Source: Heterohyrax brucei (lineage: Eukaryota; Chordata; Mammalia; Hyracoidea; Procaviidae). Taken from it: DNA of 64,000 nucleotides. Position numbers and translations under genes: made by a program. The DNA is taken from the NCBI GenBank assembly GCA_028571685.1, contig CM053154.1, positions 14,478,001 through 14,542,000 on the forward strand, written 5' to 3'. Below the pieces are notes generated by a model, which was not told the DNA's origin, did not search any database, and worked only from the letters and a program-made list of their open reading frames with translations. Every line of letters starts with the position of its first letter. Within the stretch, counting starts at the first letter, position 1. This document shows, one piece after another, positions 42,935-54,094 of this stretch.

Positions 42935-43058
42935 CCATGAGATCGGCAGTTCAAATCCGTTAGCCGCTCCTTGGAAACCCTATGGGGCAGTTCTACTTTG
43001 TCTATAAGGTCACTGTAAATTGTAGTTGACTTAATGGCAGTTGTGTTTGTGTTTTCTT
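42935..43058 (+). mobile_element. AfroSINE form A, head lost
   Basis: gagatcggcagttcaaatcc, ctccttggaaaccctatggg, ggtcactgtaaattgtagtt, ending ttgtgtttgtgttttcttg. The first 40 or so bases of the head are missing. Confidence 0.88.
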
Positions 43059-43980
43059 GTTTTACCAAGTCTCAGTGTTCAGCTCTGGGAAACAGGGATC
43101 ATGGTAATTTCCCAGAAGGCATCCAGGAAGGCAAAACATTTAAGGTGCCTATCAAGGGGTCCCACACAGAGCAGAGGTTTAACACTCTCCTTACTCCTGG
43201 AACTGAGAGTATGAAAGTCAAGCAGCTGTCCCTTCTCTCCTTTTTGCCATCCCCAGGGCAAAGCAGGCTGTGTGGACAATGCACCATCCAAAAGGATGCT
43301 AAGTGCCAACCTTTCAGAGATCATGCTGGCCGGCCCTGATTTTCACCAGCTCAGTGCCCAGCAAGGCTGCCTATTTCGTGCCCTTGTCTGGGGTCAGCAC
43401 TGTGCATGAACTCCAGGGCAGCTGTCTGCCCTGCGGCTATGGGCTGTCTGCAGTGCAGACGGTCGCAAAGGAAGAGCAGCAGGCTTTGTCCATCTTGATA
43501 ACTCTTAGCATCTCTGGACCCGCATTCTTCTTGGATTCATCATGCCACCCAGTGGATACAAGAAATGGTTAGATGCTGGGCTGGGTTAGGGGGCCCCTTC
43601 CTGTCCTCAGCTTTATCTGCTGGCATCACCGAGTTAATTGAAAAAGATAGATAAATGGATTCCTCTGAGTGAGCTGTGCTGTCAACAACGGGAAGATGTG
43701 CAAAAATCAGAAGCATGCCAGCCGTGCTGACAGATAGCACCTTGCTGTTAAACTGCCCAGGAAAGGGCCTTTGGGTACACAGGGGAAGGCTTGTAGAGCA
43801 GGATTGTTGATCCACAGGGTTGCTAACTTCTCAGAGAATATGCTTCTCCCAGAACCCTTGTTCCTCTCCAGGCTACTTAATCCCATTGCAGAACCAGGCC
43901 TCTCTCTAGCCTTTCCCTGTCCCTTCAGACCTTAAGAGCATGTCTCAGCCACAGCCAGACTTACCAAGCGTGCTTTAACA
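43059..43980. other. Repeat-free stretch, no gene seen
   Basis: Open frames up to 101 codons on both strands and in competing phases. gagttaattgaaaaagatag at about 43632 is the only AT-core motif noted. Confidence 0.45.
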
Positions 43981-43984
43981 ATTC

Positions 43985-44180
43985 CTGACTACCATTCATT
44001 GGTGGTATGACTCTACATCAACGATTCACTCTGTGAGCCTCAATTTTCCTATCAGTGAAAATGGGTATAATGGTACCTACTTCACAGGGATGTGAAGAAT
44101 TAAAGGGGTAAACCCGTGAAATCATGTAACAGAGCCAGAACTTAGCAAGTGTTCAATTAATTAAAATAATGATAATAATA
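43985..44180 (+). mobile_element. MIR SINE
   Basis: gtgagcctcaattttcctat, cagtgaaaatgggtataatg, gtacctacttcacagggatg, cttagcaagtgttcaattaa. Confidence 0.82.
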
Positions 44181-44734
44181 ATTGATACACGAAGTTCACC
44201 TTGAACTCATTTGTTAAAAGAAATGGTAGAGGATTTCACTGGGCACAGGGAAATGCCTGTTCCTGCCTCAACACACCCCACAAAGGAAAATACTCAGATC
44301 AACACTCACATCAAACATCCTGATGCCTGACAAAAGTATCATCCTGCCCAGGTCAGCCACCACGGCTCCCTGGTGTATGCCCAGCCTGTACAACTGTTCC
44401 TGGGCCAGCTCTCACCTGACGTGTGTCTAGAATTCAAGGAAAGTTCTATTTGGTGTTTTCAGTCCCCAGTGCCATCCAACTCCAACAGTTTAATTGGATC
44501 ATCTGAGACTTGTAAAAGGAGCACTCCTAATCTGTCCTCTGGGTCTCTTTTTCCCTGTGACTCTGAGTGGAGGCTCCATGGGTCCAGGCTTAGACAGATC
44601 CCATGAAGCCCCTCCATCCAGTGACCTTTTGGAAGGCCCATCACATCCCAAGGTCAGGTGCAGAGAATCTCTACGCAGACTCCCTAGCCACATGCCTGCC
44701 CATGTGAAGTTTGTTCAGCCCTAGTGTCCCATTT
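44181..44734. other. Repeat-free stretch, no gene seen
   Basis: Overlapping short frames on both strands at 44.4-44.7 kb, none with a domain. Confidence 0.45.
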
Positions 44735-44896
44735 GAGCCTGGTGGTACAGTGGTTAAGAGCTTGCCTGCTAACCAAAGGTTGGTGGTTTAAACCTACTCC
44801 TTGGAAACCCTATGGGGCAGTTCTTCTCTATCTAATAGGGCTGTTAGGAGTTGAAAGCAACTTGACAGTGACAGGTTGAGTTTATTTTTGTTTTTT
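44735..44896 (+). mobile_element. AfroSINE form A
   Basis: gagcctggtggtacagtggt, gctaaccaaaggttggtggt, ccttggaaaccctatggggc. The stretch between ggtggtttaaacctac and tccttgg lacks a few bases compared with other copies. Confidence 0.93.
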
Positions 44897-45009
44897 TGTA
44901 GAACCTCCTTGGTGTCATACCAGCTGCTACTGGACTTGGACCTGGGTCCGGGCTTCTCTTTTTGCTCTTTCTCTAACCCATTTTCTACACTTCAACCTCT
45001 AAAATGTGA

Positions 45010-45310
45010 GTCTGCTCACTTGACACTCCACCTGCCTGCCTTTTGAAGCCTGTCAGTGGCTTCCCATTGCCAGACTCTTTCAATCTGCCCACCACTGAGC
45101 TAACTCCTACCCCGGTTTCAAGTCTTAGTTTAGACATGGCCTCTTCCAGGAAGCCTTCCACACAACCCCTTCTCAGTTCTTGTCCCCACACCTGAGCACT
45201 ATCCCACTGTGTGTGTTGAAATTGCCTGTTCACCTCTGTCAGTTAGTGGCTGCAAAGACTTCCTCCTCTCTGTTCCCAGTGGCCAGAACAAAGCTGAAAA
45301 GGTGAGTGAA
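45010..45310 (+). mobile_element. L2 LINE 3' end
   Basis: gaagcctgtcagtggcttcc, gtttagacatggcctcttcc, aggaagccttccacacaacc, gcactatcccactgtgtgtg, gaatga-like end near 45310. Confidence 0.8.
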
Positions 45311-47598
45311 ATGAATCAGTCAGGGGTCATGCGACGATGCCATCTGAGGAAGCTGCCCAGAGCTCTTGGGACATCAGGCTGAGTGGCTCAGAGCTCCCAC
45401 AAGGCCCTGGGAGAGGTAGGGGCTCTCTGGCCAGAGGCCGCAGGGGTTTTACTGTGAATGCAAATTAGGTTCTCTTACACATCAAAGGCAATGAGTACTT
45501 CAGTCCAAATTGCCAGCAGCTAGCACTATCGAAATATCAGTCCACTTGGTAATTCTGCATTAAGTGGATTAATGATTGACACTGGTTTGTAAAACCTGTC
45601 CCACCACTTCACCTTCTGCAGACTGACCATCCTGTCTTCCAGTTGACGGTAGGCTGGAGATGCCCTTATGGCTGGAGCCATGCCCTCAACATTAAAGGGC
45701 CCCTGTTCTGGAAGCCCCCCACCATTCCTACAAAATGCCTTAGAAAGGCTTAGCACCTGAGATCCCCTTTCAGAAATAAAAAACCCCAGCAGTGTGAACC
45801 CAAGGGGAAAAGCCTGGTGTAACTTTGCACCTGTAATACATGAGTCACTTGATTTAAAAAATGTTCAGAAAGCAAGTTGGTAATGCTCTGTGTGGGGTAC
45901 AGCAAGGTGAGGCTGCATGCAGAGTGAGAAATACCTTCAGCTGCAGCAGCTTTTTAAATCCTGATCATGGAGGAAATATCCTGGGACTGGTGATATTTTG
46001 GAAAGTGATTTTTCCCATGTTGGTGCTTTGTTACATTGTCCCAAGAGGGCTGATATAAGGGAAGAATTTAAAGTCATCTCTCCAGCGAGCAGGGCAGGCT
46101 CCCTCATCTTTGTTCAGGTGGGCCCGGGGCCTCAGGAGAAGGAAGGCCATGGTCCTGTCATGTTACATGAGACAGGCCTGGCTAGAAGCATTCTTCATAC
46201 AAATTCTTTGGCAGACTTTGAATTGTAAATGCCCTAGCAAAACACTGAGCATTTACAAAGAAAAATGTCCCTCATGGAGGCTGCTAATACTGCTGGGGCC
46301 TGCTGGTTCCCGAGTAGAGCCGCAGGTCTAGATAAGGTGCAGATTGCCCAGGCCATCCATGCCTCCCGGCACAGCTAACAGCATGCCTCCCAGTAGGCTG
46401 GCCTGGGCTAAGGATGCTCTCTGTGCCCAAGATAAGAGGATAAGGGTACCCTTGGTACAGGACTATGGTTCCTCTGTTCTTTACCTGCTGCATGGGGACA
46501 GTCACTCCTTCTCTTCAAGTGACAGTGAAGACACTGACCTAGAGCAGGTGGCTAAGTAGCTGGCGCACAGTGAGGTGCCCATCTCTGCACCCTCTCCCAG
46601 CTCTCACCGGGGGCAAGCATGTTAGTTCTCAGGGACTGTGACTCAAAAGGGCACTCGGGGTCACTCAAGGAATGCTTTTTCCCACTGTTTGTTTGTCTTA
46701 AGACTTCCTGGAAAAGCAGTGGAGAGGAGGAGTGCGGCTTCTTTGTTGTATGGGGCCCCAGGACAAGGGAGGCGGGAGGAAAGGTTGGCCATCGCTCCCT
46801 TCCCAAGGCCCTGCCCACCCGCCTGTCTGCTGGCGTTGGGTGGCGCTGGCCTGGGGAGGTGGCAAGAGTCAAAGGCCAGGTCCAGCCTCCCCGGTTGTGT
46901 CCTTTGGCCCCACTTTCCTTCGAGTTTGTTATGAAAAAGAGATCCTGAGCTGCATATGAATAAAACAATGGAATTTTTATTTCTTTTTCTCATAAATTAC
47001 ATAATTAAAACCTTAAAACACCTTTAATGAACAGTGACTGGGCATGTGACACTTAATAAACCCGGGCTCAGTGCGGTTTCTGCTTGACAGGCTACCAGCC
47101 GAGAACGGGCCTGGGAGTAAATGATTAAGAGGCGGAAATCTTTCCTGGGCTCTACTATTAAACACTTCAAAGGTTTCCAAAGTCAGATAAAATGAAAAGC
47201 AAATGTGTTTCACTGCCTCTCAAATACCTCAAATGTTTTAGCAGGTGCAAGCAATGAAACTTTCCACGGTGACAGCGTGTTAGGGTCCGCAAAGTGCACC
47301 CACTGAATTCTGGGAATTCTGGGCCAGCTTCATAAAAATTCATGATTTTCAATGAAGAGAGATGTTCACCCTCTGAGCCCATCTACATATGTGGCACAGA
47401 AGGAAAATATCTCAGGAGCCTCTCGGTCATGGGTCAGCTTAACCCTTTCTGTCCTGGAAAAGACCTCTGCGTGAGTGCAGGGCTGTCCTCCACAAGGGCA
47501 GCCTTCTGCTGGTACGTCCTCTGGGATGGCCTAGACCTGGCTGGTCAGGTCAAAATTAAATGCTCTTTTAGGGGCACAGGGATATTTTTTATGGATCT
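45311..47598. other. Long repeat-free stretch with two enhancer-like islands
   Basis: No recognised repeat in about 2.3 kb. Island 1 (45455-45570) has the octamer atgcaaat (45458-45465) and ggattaatgattgac. Island 2 (46925-47330) is AT-rich with taatta (47002-47007), gattaagagg and cttgacag. Frames up to 138 codons near 46.6-46.9 kb compete in all phases. Confidence 0.5.
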
Positions 47599-47609
47599 AG
47601 GAATGTATC

Positions 47610-47817
47610 GTCCCTGTGTGGTACAAATGGGTGTTTGTCAGCTAACCAAAAGACCGGCAGTTTGAATACACCCCGAGCTACCTTGGAAGAAAGGTCTGGC
47701 AATCTGCTTCTGAAAGGTCACAGACATGTGGAGCGATTCCACTCTGCAATCATGAGCAATCCACTGGACAGCCAGTGCTTTTTGTTAGGATTTGGTTTGG
47801 TTGTTTGAGGAATGTAT
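47610..47817 (+). mobile_element. AfroSINE form B, with target duplication
   Basis: gtcagctaaccaaaagaccg, gaagaaaggtctggcaatct, gcaatcatgagcaatccact, ttttgttaggatttggtttg. aggaatgtatc flanks it at 47599-47609 and 47818-47828. Confidence 0.92.
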
Positions 47818-47834
47818 CACAGACAAGAGCCAGC

Positions 47835-47965
47835 TGACTCAGCACTTAGAGGCGGTGTGACTTTGGGCAAACTACTTAACCTCTCTGTGCTCCAGTTTTC
47901 ACACCTGTAAACTGGGGACCATCATAGTACCTATTTCACAGGGTTTTTGTAAAGGTGACAAGGTT
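47835..47965 (+). mobile_element. MIR SINE
   Basis: ctgactcagcacttagaggc, gtgtgactttgggcaaacta, cttaacctctctgtgctcca, gtacctatttcacagggttt. Confidence 0.88.
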
Positions 47966-48976
47966 GGTGTCACAGGAGCATGACTACCCAGCAGTAGAAT
48001 CCTGCTAGCAATTCTTGTTATGGTACCATTAGGGAAAAAGAGTAAGAAAAGGCATTCTACAGCTTGGTTATTTGAGCTTTTCATTTACAATTCACTATAA
48101 TTTGGGTTTATAAGTTAGAGTAATCTCTCACGTAGACATATAATATTTTATAGTTTACAAAGGACGTTCTGAGACGTTACCTCATCCCAACCTCTTGACC
48201 GTTGCTAGGCTGGTGAGGGATGGTCATTCACAAATGAAGAAGTACTTCCAGCTTCTCTGTGGTGCTCTTGCATAGCCACGCCGAACAAATCTCTTTAATG
48301 TCTGTGTCTCGAGGGCACGCATCTGTGAAATGGGTACAGAATCACAAGTACATGCCATGTTTAAGAGTAGCACCTCCAGCATCTAACTTCCCAGAGCCCA
48401 TTGGTGTTGTTCTCATCCATATTTCTGTTTTTATTCATTGAGAAACTCAAATGCTCTTTACTTATTGTCTGAAGAAGCTTGCAAGCACTTGTTTATGAGA
48501 CCGTAATTTTTATTCTTCCTCTTTCATAATGAGGAAGGTAATGAAATGGCATTCCAGAAGCCAATGAAGGGGAACCTCTGGGTTCTGTCCTCAGGGAATG
48601 ACTGAGCAGTGATTGTGATCAGAGAACATTCTCCTGACTTCCCAGCAATACAGGATTACTCAGTCCCACCTGAGCAACCCCACCTACTTAGTGCACATCT
48701 CAGAAAGCCACTGAGTTAGGACCCACTGAGCAAGCCAGGTGGACATCAACCGGAGCGTCTCACTCATCAGCCCTCTAGCCCTGCCTCTTCCAGAGTCCGT
48801 CAGCTCCCAGGCAGAGCACACCTGGAGCAGAGGCAGTCTTCATCAACATCATGGTTAGTTTGTTAACTCGGATCTCACCGCTCCACTAAACCGAATCAAG
48901 CCCCACAAGATTCATCTTGGCCTCTTTTCTCTGTTCTCACCAACCACTAACAATCCATGAGTACTCTTGTAATCAT
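47966..48976. other. Repeat-free stretch, no gene seen
   Basis: Ordinary sequence; a weak antisense MIR is possible near 48130-48240 (gtttacaaaggacgttctga). No exon seen. Confidence 0.45.
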
Positions 48977-49098
48977 TTAGTCAAAGCACTCGGCTGGTAA
49001 CCAAAAATTTGGTGGTTCAAACCCACCAGCCATCCCTCAGGAGAAAGATTACAGTCTGCTTCCATAAAAATTAGAAACTCAGTGCAGGGAGGTGGGCG
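48977..49098 (+). mobile_element. AfroSINE form B, left half (host of a nested SINE)
   Basis: gtcaaagcactcggctggta, ggtggttcaaacccaccagc, ggagaaagattacagtctgc. It is interrupted by the form-A copy; its tail resumes at 49265. Confidence 0.82.
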
Positions 49099-49264
49099 CA
49101 GAAACCCTGGTGGCGTAGTGGGATCAATGCTACTTCTGCTAGCCAAATGGTCAGCAGTTCAAATCCACCACGTGCTCCTTGGAAACTCTATGGGGCGGTT
49201 CTACTCTTACCTCTAGGGTCACTAGGAGTCAGACACAATTTGACAGCAGTGAGTGGTGGGTTTT
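49099..49264 (+). mobile_element. AfroSINE form A nested in form B
   Basis: gcagaaaccctggtggcgta, ggtcagcagttcaaatccac, gtcactaggagtcagacaca. Flanking cagggag on both sides is a likely target duplication. Confidence 0.92.
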
Positions 49265-49345
49265 CAGGGAGACAGTTTTACTCTGTCCTATAGGGTTGCT
49301 ATGAGCCAAAATCGACTCAACAGCAATGGGTTTTTTGGTTTTCAT
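49265..49345 (+). mobile_element. AfroSINE form B, right half
   Basis: gagacagttttactctgtcc, gttgctatgagccaaaatcg, caatgggttttttggttttc: the missing 3' part of the copy begun at 48977. Confidence 0.8.
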
Positions 49346-49747
49346 CATTACATTTAAGGACATTATTTACAATAGTGGAAAAAAAAAAAACTTAAGTGGT
49401 TGGCAGTATGAAAATTTGGATCACCCATATACTGAAAAGCAAGCAGGCAAGTCCTTTCAGGGGAGTTGACAGCAACATGACCGTCTCATGTGAAGTCAAA
49501 AATATTCATCACAACACTGTATTCTACTGTGATTCTTTGTTTCCTAGAAATACATATTTTTTATAAATACTAAAGGTTATATGTGCTTTTTTTTTTTTAG
49601 AAGTCTGTGGGAATATAAACAAGTTTCTTAGCGATAGTTACTGCTCAGTAATAAGATTTCAGGGTTGATTTTTTTCAGTTTTCTTTCTTTGGTCCCTCCA
49701 TATTTTCTGATGTCTCCGTTAAGAACCATGTCTTACTTTTGGTACAA
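49346..49747. other. Repeat-free AT-rich stretch
   Basis: Poly-A at 49379-49390 and poly-T at 49589-49599. No gene or family recognised; an old L1 trace is possible. Confidence 0.4.
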
Positions 49748-49867
49748 CATTGTTGTCACTGCTCTTGGATGCCATCGAGTCAATTCTGGCTTATGACAAC
49801 CCAATAGGACGGAGTAGAACTTCCCTGTAGGGTTTCCTAAGCTGTAATCCTTATAGAAGCAGACCAG
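49748..49867 (-). mobile_element. AfroSINE form C, head lost
   Basis: ctcttggatgccatcgagtc, gacggagtagaacttccctg, ctgtaatccttatagaagca, ending at gaccag, so the head and B-box part are missing. Confidence 0.85.
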
Positions 49868-51224
49868 TAGGAATCACTGGGTTAGTTCAGACTTCTAGTC
49901 TTTCCGTTAACTGAAATGGCTTTGGAAATCATAGAACCTAATGGCCTTGGTTTCCAGGTGGGTAAAGTGAGGCTGAGACACGAGATACGCCCACAAAGCA
50001 AAGATCCTCTGTTCATCTGTTGGCAGAGCCAAAGCCAAAACCCAAGCCCCTACCTTGTCCTAGTTTACTCCATGACATTGTCCTGTGATGTCACTGAGAT
50101 GTCAATAAATAAACTCCAAGTCTTTGCCATAGAACCGATCGTACGAGACCACATTTCCTCTCAGGGGAACTGAGTGTTCCTCAGCTGGCTTGACTGCTCC
50201 ACTCCCCCAAACAACACACTCACACACACACACACACACACACACACGCATACATGCACACAAGGTGTATCAAGTTGGACCGTCATGACGGGTGGGTGAC
50301 AATTGCATAGCATGACTGATGTCATTGATAATCACTAAATTGTATGACTGAAAAATGTTGGATTGACCAATACAGTGTTCTATAGAACAACCCTGTGTTC
50401 TATACAAATGTTTTCTACAGAACAACATTGTGTTCTATAGAACACAATATTGTGGTTTTAGAACATTTTTTTAAGCCAGAAAAACTAAAACATTGGGACA
50501 AATCACAGTAGGTGCACCAGAACCAGAGTTAAATGCAGAGTCACGTCAGATTTTAGTACAGTGCTCTTGTCCAAGCTCCCACGGGAGGGACAAGTATTTG
50601 GGCACTGTTCTGCTCCGATCCTGCTCCCTGCCTCCCCAGGCTCATCCCAGTTCAGCGACGTAGTTCATGAACAACACTGCCACATGAATGGGTTGAGATT
50701 CTATTGGCACATTTTAAACAAACAAAAAAAATTTTTCTTCAGTCCAAACCACCCTAAGCAGATGTGGTTTCTCCTTCTCATCCATTGTGACTCATTCAAT
50801 TGTTGATGCCCAAATGGATGGTGGCAGTTCTACCCAATTACAATAATTTTTCCATCAAGAGAAGAAGAAAGAACCCATGTTCCAAGCAGTAACTTGAAGT
50901 GAAGATGAGTGTCCCTGTGAGGCCACGGCAGTGTATAGGGGAGGGACAGTAGAGCCCTGGTTTGGGCTGAGCTCCTGCCGAGACCTTTAGGGGGCAGGTT
51001 CCAGCTCACACCACCCAGCCTTTGCTAGGATGTGGTGCTGGACGGCTTCCTAAAGCACCTCCAGGTCTCAGGAAGACCCCACAGGCGCTTGTGAGCCAGA
51101 CCCACTGGATGTGTTTGCGGCTAGGCAGACTCTGTCGGTGGAGGGACATCAAAGGTGGTGAAGTCAGTACAGGGCTCCTGCCTCCAACTTTGCTGTTCTT
51201 CCCCTATAGTGGCCTCAGAGAGTT
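49868..51224. other. Mostly repeat-free stretch with (CA)n and a palindromic mini-repeat
   Basis: (CA)n at 50217-50247. Palindromic mini-repeat at 50376-50448 is listed separately. A weak antisense MIR may lie at 49905-50010. No coding signal. Confidence 0.45.
50376..50448. repeat. Tandem 35-bp unit built on palindromic ttctatagaa
   Basis: The 27-base block starting at 50378 recurs from 50413 with few changes. tgttctatagaaca (50376-50389) is a perfect palindrome and 50427-50448 is a perfect 22-base palindrome, extendable to 30 with one mismatch. Confidence 0.8.
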
Positions 51225-51344
51225 TTATTTTATTTTTAATGTTGTAAAAATACCTGTCACACAACATTTGTGAATTCAACATTTGTCAGCTATACAATTT
51301 AATGATATCAGCTACACCAATCATAGTGTGCAATCTTCACCCAC
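51225..51344 (-). mobile_element. Old L1 3' end fragment, antisense
   Basis: tttttaatgttgtaaaaata, caacatttgtgaattcaaca, gctatacaatttaatgatat and caatcatagtgtgcaatctt parallel the L1 at 38.63 kb. It appears to continue after the SINE pair at 51718. Confidence 0.6.
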
Positions 51345-51549
51345 AAAAAAGCAACCAAACTCACTGCCATTGACTCCATTCTGGACTTAACTCACACTGA
51401 CCCTATAGGACAGCAGACCTGTCCCAGAAGTTTTCCAAGGCTGTAATCTCTACAGGAGCAGATCGCTGCATTCTCTCCCAGGGAGCACTGTGGGTTCAAA
51501 CTGCGAACCCTTTGGTTAGCAGTCAAGTACTTTAAGCACTTTTCCACCA
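51345..51549 (-). mobile_element. AfroSINE form C
   Basis: caaccaaactcactgccatt, gctgtaatctctacaggagc, gatcgctgcattctctccca, cctttggttagcagtcaagt. The head end is worn at gcacttttccacca. Confidence 0.9.
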
Positions 51550-51717
51550 AAAAACAAAACTAAACCTATTGCCATCCAGTCAATTCTGACTCAGAGGGAC
51601 CCTACAGGACAGAGTAGAACTGTCCCACAGGGTTTCCAAGGAGCACCTGGTGGATTCAAACTGCCAGCCTTTTAGTTAGCAGCTGTATTGCTTAACCACG
51701 GCACCACCTGGGCTCCT
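51550..51717 (-). mobile_element. AfroSINE form A
   Basis: caaaactaaacctattgcca, gacagagtagaactgtccca, gagcacctggtggattcaaa, cttaaccacggcaccacctg. Directly abuts the form-C copy. Confidence 0.94.
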
Positions 51718-51849
51718 TAGCTCCCGCCACCATAATCCTCCCGTCTTGCACTTCACCTGCTATCGCCTGTGTGTGAGCTGTGAAGTCCCATTGCTCTGAC
51801 TCGGACTACAGAGGGTAAAAGAACCATTTTGAACCACTTATGAACAAAA

Positions 51850-51898
51850 AAAGAAACCCATTGCCATTGAGCCGATTCCAACTCATAGCAACCCTATA
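51850..51898 (-). mobile_element. AfroSINE form A, outer copy, tail part
   Basis: aagaaacccattgccattga and gattccaactcatagcaacc, then ctata. The rest of this copy resumes at 52053 after the nested SINE. Confidence 0.9.
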
Positions 51899-52052
51899 CC
51901 CACTGCCATTGAGTTGGGTCCGACTCATAGCAACCTTACAGGACAGAGTAGAACTGCCCCATAGAGTTTTCAAGGAGCACCTGATAGATTTGAATTGCTG
52001 ACCTTTAGGTTAGCAGATGTGGCACTTAAGCAACTACGCCATCAGAGTTTCC
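51899..52052 (-). mobile_element. AfroSINE form A nested in another AfroSINE
   Basis: cccactgccattgagttggg, gacagagtagaactgcccca, gatttgaattgctgaccttt, aactacgccatcagagtttc. Perfect 14-base target duplication atagcaaccctata at 51885-51898 and 52053-52066. Confidence 0.95.
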
Positions 52053-52177
52053 ATAGCAACCCTATAAACAGAGTAAAACTGCCCCATAGAGTTTCCAAGG
52101 AGTGCCTGGCAGATTTGAACTGCTGACCTTTTGGTTAGCAGCTGTAGCACTTAAGCACTATGCCACCAAGGGTTTCC
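52053..52177 (-). mobile_element. AfroSINE form A, outer copy, body and head
   Basis: cagagtaaaactgccccata, cttttggttagcagctgtag, cactatgccaccaagggttt. Completes the copy whose tail is at 51850. Confidence 0.92.
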
Positions 52178-52269
52178 AAATCAGGTAAAGATAGCACAAA
52201 AAAGGAAAATTACAGATCAGTATCTCTCATGAACAAGGACAGAAAAATGAAATCATGAAAACTATACCA

Positions 52270-52666
52270 ACAGGAGAAGCTCCAGGTTTAAGGCTCGCCT
52301 TGTATGCGTCATTTGTTTTCCCTTGCTAACTTTTTAAATCTTTTCTTCTTTTAAGCCTCAAATTATCCTAACATTTCAGAAGTTCCACTCCTGAAAGCCT
52401 GTCCCACAGAAGTAAGAGCACAACTAGCTCAAGATACAAATATACACACAAACACACGATGATGTTTATCACAGCACTGTTCTTAGTGGCCAAAAGAATT
52501 TTTTTTTTTTTTTTAATTAAGATGAATGCTTATCAAGAGAACAGTGAAATCAGTTAGGGTTCATTCCTGCAACACGTGAGTTAAAGCTTCATTATTTGAT
52601 TTGGATAAACTTCCACGATACGTTGATGAGGCAGAAAAGCATGATGCAGCGAGCAACGACCAACAG
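52270..52666 (+). mobile_element. Old L1 fragment, sense
   Basis: ttccactcctgaaagcctgt, gatgtttatcacagcactgt, ttagtggccaaaagaatttt and gaggcagaaaagcatgatgc resemble the L1 region around the end of ORF2 and the start of the 3' UTR. It resumes past 52836. Confidence 0.6.
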
Positions 52667-52835
52667 GACCCCGAAACCAAATCATTGCCATTGAGTCCAT
52701 TCTGGTTCACAGTGACCCTATGGGACAGGGCAAAACTGCCCCATAGCATTTCCAGGGAGCATCTGATGGATTCGAACTGCTGGCTTTTTTGATTGGCAGC
52801 CGCAGCACGTAATTACTGTACCACTAGGCTTTCCT
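52667..52835 (-). mobile_element. AfroSINE form A inserted in L1, with target duplication
   Basis: accccgaaaccaaatcattg, ccctatgggacagggcaaaa, gatggattcgaactgctggc. gaccaacag at 52658-52666 and 52836-52844. Confidence 0.94.
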
Positions 52836-52844
52836 GACCAACAG

Positions 52845-54094
52845 TAGGCATACATAAACTTACAGAAAAATGGAGGATTGAAACACATTCAGATCCATTG
52901 ACTTGTAGAGCCATCAAGTATAGAAAGCACGATAGGTTGCAAGGAAATTTTTGTGAAGGAGAACTCCTTTTCCGTGGAAACGACAAGCGAAAATCCTAAG
53001 TGAGTCCACATGTGCAAGGAGGCGGGTAGGACATAAGCAAAGAGAAGCCTCACGACCTTCTCACATCCAGCACTCTGGGGAGGGATGGTGGTGACGGAGA
53101 CAGTCAGCGTTTCCTTTCTGTGTCTTTGTCTGGTCTCAGTTAATGCTTTAAAAGCCGGTTTCTTGTACTCTGAAAAGTATCAAGTGGATCACGTTTTTAA
53201 TGCTCCAATGTGTTTGTTCTCTGGCGATTTGAAGTGAAGCATCAAATGATTTTCTGTTACCCAAGGGTTGCCCAAACAGGTGGTGTCTGAGCTGTCCTGC
53301 TGTCCTTGGGAATATGGAAGGCCCGGGATGGGGGCTTCTCAGGACTCTGAGGCCAGGCAGCTGAGACCTGCCTCCAGGAACCAGGGGAAGGGCTGCAGTG
53401 GCTTGGTCAGAGGTCTGGTGAGCCTGGAAGTGGTGTCGTGGGTAGAAATGCGCTCCTAACACAGAACCAGGGAAAGCAAGATGCCCTTTGGGATTCTTTG
53501 AAGCCTAGCCGAGACCAGCTTGGCTTGTTTCCCTACTCTGACCACCTGGAACCAGTCTGCTGCCCCTGTAGGCCTTGGGGCTGAGGAAGGCCCTGTCTGA
53601 GGAGGCAGAACAGAGGCCCTGAATGGATGACAGTTCGGCTTGTGGGGATTGTGGTGTCTGCCAGTCAGCCAAGGTTATTATTCCTGTGATACATGCTGAG
53701 AAGCCAAGGAAATAGGCAAGGTGAAAGTTGATGATTAACTTTAGTTTCTGGGAAGCTTTCATGTGGAAGAAAAAGCATGAGGTAGGATTGTTCAGATTCA
53801 ACCCCAACAGAGATGAGCAAACAGGCAGGGGTAAACTGTCCCACGAATGTTGTTTCAGGGAGGAAGGTTTAAGGCCTTCACAGCAATACTGTGTCGGTCC
53901 TTCCTGGTCACAAGCTAAGGGTCGGGACTTTGAGCCTTTCTCAGCCCTGTGAATTAAAATGCCAGCATCTCTACCGACCCACCCCGGCACTCGCACTGTC
54001 TCTACCCTGTGTGTTATTCTCCATGGCACACATTGTCTTCCAACATGTGCCGTGTGTAAATTGTTCAGAGTCTATACTCCTCTTGCTAAATACC
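52845..54094. other. L1 remnant then repeat-free stretch
   Basis: The first 60 bases continue the interrupted L1. The rest shows no repeat. 53110-53270 looks complex and AT-cored (ttttaatgctccaatgtg). Minus frames of 104 and 174 codons (53148-53462, 53505-54029) have no domain. Confidence 0.45.

Noticed and set aside
53505-54029. 174-codon minus-strand frame
   Set aside because: No known domain, no splice or promoter context that I could judge, and several overlapping frames on the other strand.
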